DNA of 60,000 bases from Polytrichum commune (lineage: Eukaryota; Streptophyta; Polytrichopsida; Polytrichales; Polytrichaceae). The position numbers and the translations under genes are program-made. Location: positions 59,847,554-59,907,553 of the forward strand of contig OX485803.1 of the NCBI GenBank assembly GCA_950295325.1, in the 5' to 3' direction. Positions 58,304-60,000 of the stretch are shown here, one piece after another; within the stretch, counting starts at the first letter, position 1; every line of letters begins with the position of its first letter. The notes beneath the pieces were generated by a model. It was not told where the DNA came from. It ran no database searches and was given only the letters and a program-made list of their open reading frames with translations.

Positions 58304-60000
58304 ATGACCCAACAGAAGAACACACAGCGCAATGGGAGCGCAGCGGGAGGAGGACTCATCCCCATGGCACTGTCCAAGATTTTTGCAGATGAAGACACAA
58401 TGGAAATCGACTCCCCGTCCCTAAGCCTGAAACGGATATTTGCCGAGAAGGCGAGATTGCCGAACAAAGGGGCTGCGAAACGAACCAGGGACCCCCTCGC
58501 CGTTACCCCCCCACAGAGACAGTCGCCACACACTACGGCCGAAATCTCGGAGCCCTCATCCGAACAACCACTTAAGCTATGGTTGGGATTTGAAGTAATG
58601 GAGAAAATTGCCAGAGACCAAGGCTTAGACGAATTATTCATGGACGAAACCATCGCTGACAGAGTAACAAGAGGCATTCCCCGCAAAGAAGCCGAAGAAC
58701 TAGAAAGTGTAAGCATTTCCTACCCTAGAGTGCCACAAAACTTGTACCCCAACAAGAGAAGTGATGGCCTTCCCGGCCAACATCTTAACCTCACTCAACT
58801 CCCAAATGAAATAGAAATCGACCCTATCACTTGCATGTCTTTAGACTTTCAAATTGCCATCCATTTTCAACTCCCCTATAACCCCCTCTTCCATAACCAT
58901 GTCAAAGAGCTTGTCAAAGAAAGGTTAAATGACATGAAAATCCCGCTAGGTACTAACCTCATTGAACCCATTTCAATTCTATGCATGAGCATTAAGAGAG
59001 GTGGAATTAAGGGAGTTTGGGCCGGAATAGTCAAACTTCACCTCCTTCACCCTCAAATTGATGGAGTAGCCTTGCTCACGGGTCTTAGACCCTTCATCCT
59101 CCACCTTGAGCCCCACTCAAATGTTGGAAGCCTAGGCAAGGTATGTAAATCATACCACTCCATTGCTAGGAATAACAACCTCTCCATCAAAATCTCAAAT
59201 GACACATTGATTGGAATATCATCCCATGCCCTTTTTCTTGATGTCCTAGAAAATAGCTTTAGAAGAGGGCACAACTTTGAGATTGTAGAGGTTCAAAAGA
59301 GCACCACTAACAATCATGCTTATATTGTTGCCCCTACCCCACACCAAGCCAAGAAAATCCAAACTCTCCAAGTATCCACACAACACCAAATCCTTGAAGG
59401 TCAAGTGACAAAAGGTCCCTCTCTTACTTTGGAGCAAAAGGCAAGGAAAGAGGCTCTTACCCTAACCCTCTATAACCTCCCCATTTTGATGAATATTGAG
59501 GATACCTCTCTTGAAATTTGCAAAGTACTAGGAACCAAAAATGTCGTATCTATTTGGTTTCACAAACAAGATGGCTTGAGACACAATGGGAGTGCAAATG
59601 TGGAATGCCTTAACCCCTTTGTGTATAGGAAGTTTGTGGGTAAAGAAGCAAAAATTGGGGCCTACCATGTGGAAATTACCCCACACCGCCGAAGTCTTGA
59701 AGGTAATGACAAACCCCCCAAAGAATTACTAATCAAATTTGGTTTTGAAGATACTAACACATGTTTGGTAAACACAATTGAAGCCATCCAAAATCAAACA
59801 CAAGAGGAGGCCAGTACAACAAAGGGAGACGTGTTCAACGTCATGAAGGAGGCAATTGAAGAAGGCAACAAGAAACTCAAACTTGAATTCCACAAAGACA
59901 TGAAGGAGTTAAAGAATGATATAGTTAGAGAGGCACACATCTATGCGGATGAAATAAATGATAAATTAAAAAAGCAAATGTTAGACATCCAAAGCACTTT
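58304..60000 (+). CDS. Retroelement ORF1-like protein, partial (C-terminus outside window)
   Basis: An ATG at 58304 opens a frame of 565 codons with no stop to the window end. An N-terminal basic and low-complexity part (LKRIFAEKARLPNKGAAKR) is followed by two globular parts. One contains LIEPISILCMSIKRGG, LLTGLRPFILHLEP and LGKVCKSYHS. The other begins with a QKARKEALTLTLYNLP strand and ends with VVSIWFHKQDG, SANVECLNPFVYRKFVG and YHVEITPHRR, suggestive of an RRM-like fold. The last ~70 residues are charged and heptad-like (VMKEAIEEGNKKLKLEF, MKELKNDIVREA), probably a coiled coil. This arrangement fits an RNA-binding LINE ORF1 protein. I cannot name the clade. An earlier in-frame ATG is not available. 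Confidence 0.6.
   Translation, partial: MTQQKNTQRNGSAAGGGLIPMALSKIFADEDTMEIDSPSLSLKRIFAEKARLPNKGAAKRTRDPLAVTPPQRQSPHTTAEISEPSSEQPLKLWLGFEVMEKIARDQGLDELFMDETIADRVTRGIPRKEAEELESVSISYPRVPQNLYPNKRSDGLPGQHLNLTQLPNEIEIDPITCMSLDFQIAIHFQLPYNPLFHNHVKELVKERLNDMKIPLGTNLIEPISILCMSIKRGGIKGVWAGIVKLHLLHPQIDGVALLTGLRPFILHLEPHSNVGSLGKVCKSYHSIARNNNLSIKISNDTLIGISSHALFLDVLENSFRRGHNFEIVEVQKSTTNNHAYIVAPTPHQAKKIQTLQVSTQHQILEGQVTKGPSLTLEQKARKEALTLTLYNLPILMNIEDTSLEICKVLGTKNVVSIWFHKQDGLRHNGSANVECLNPFVYRKFVGKEAKIGAYHVEITPHRRSLEGNDKPPKELLIKFGFEDTNTCLVNTIEAIQNQTQEEASTTKGDVFNVMKEAIEEGNKKLKLEFHKDMKELKNDIVREAHIYADEINDKLKKQMLDIQST

Larger units (their letters stand above)
56786..60000 (+). mobile_element. 5' part of a retroelement (LINE-like) running off the window
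   Basis: Composition changes near 56790 (cgcaccgggcggaccgatga). A long non-coding leader is followed by a 60-bp tandem array and a long ORF that stays open to the edge. The LINE interpretation rests on the layout (leader, monomer-like array, ORF1-like protein with coiled coil). The left boundary is approximate, and ORF2 would lie beyond the window. Confidence 0.5.

Overview
The window looks like nuclear DNA of a land plant. Three split genes encode plant-type proteins collinear with their Arabidopsis counterparts: a cytosolic Hsp110/HSP70-14/15-type chaperone, the alpha subunit of general transcription factor IIE, and a PWI-domain SR splicing protein of the SRRM1 type. Introns are short with GT-AG ends, and there is a nuclear tRNA-Ile(AAT). 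The transposon remains feel more like a seed-free plant (moss, lycophyte or fern) than a crop, but I cannot fix the species from sequence alone.

Layout. 1-3612 is visibly GC-richer than what follows. It carries the 5' part of a Myb/SANT-like gene on the minus strand and ends abruptly in a C-run followed by TAA, which fits one end of a PIF/Harbinger-like DNA transposon. 3616-25140 is AT-rich and gene-poor. It is a mosaic of old dispersed repeats in both orientations, foldback (MITE-like) elements, microsatellites and a decayed MULE-type transposase with a SWIM-like finger (13609-15507). 25640-30508 holds the Hsp70/Hsp110 gene (9 coding exons, 829 aa). 32887-35560 is a 5'-truncated, decayed non-LTR retrotransposon with an RNase H domain and a C-terminal restriction-like endonuclease. 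36832-37465 is an inverted duplicate of the SRRM1-like gene's promoter, first exon and first intron. 37849-42200 is the TFIIE-alpha gene (10 exons, 479 aa), followed by a 132-bp tandem repeat and the tRNA. 46111-52601 (minus) is the SRRM1-like gene (11 exons, 797 aa). 52915-60000 returns to repeats: a compact hAT element with terminal repeats, a target-site duplication and a transposase remnant (53853-54958), a minus-strand fragment of a second endonuclease-bearing LINE (55840-56260), and the 5' part of another retroelement with a six-unit 60-bp tandem repeat and a long open ORF1-like frame running off the end.

The three host genes are housekeeping genes for protein folding, transcription initiation and pre-mRNA splicing; they form no operon or pathway. 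The most notable architecture is that TFIIE-alpha lies just downstream of, and in the same orientation as, a start-codon-less copy of the SRRM1-like promoter and exon 1. That arrangement could have arisen in an inversion of the intervening ~14 kb. Exon coordinates come from manual splicing, checked for GT-AG borders and frame, and from remembered family sequence; no database was searched.
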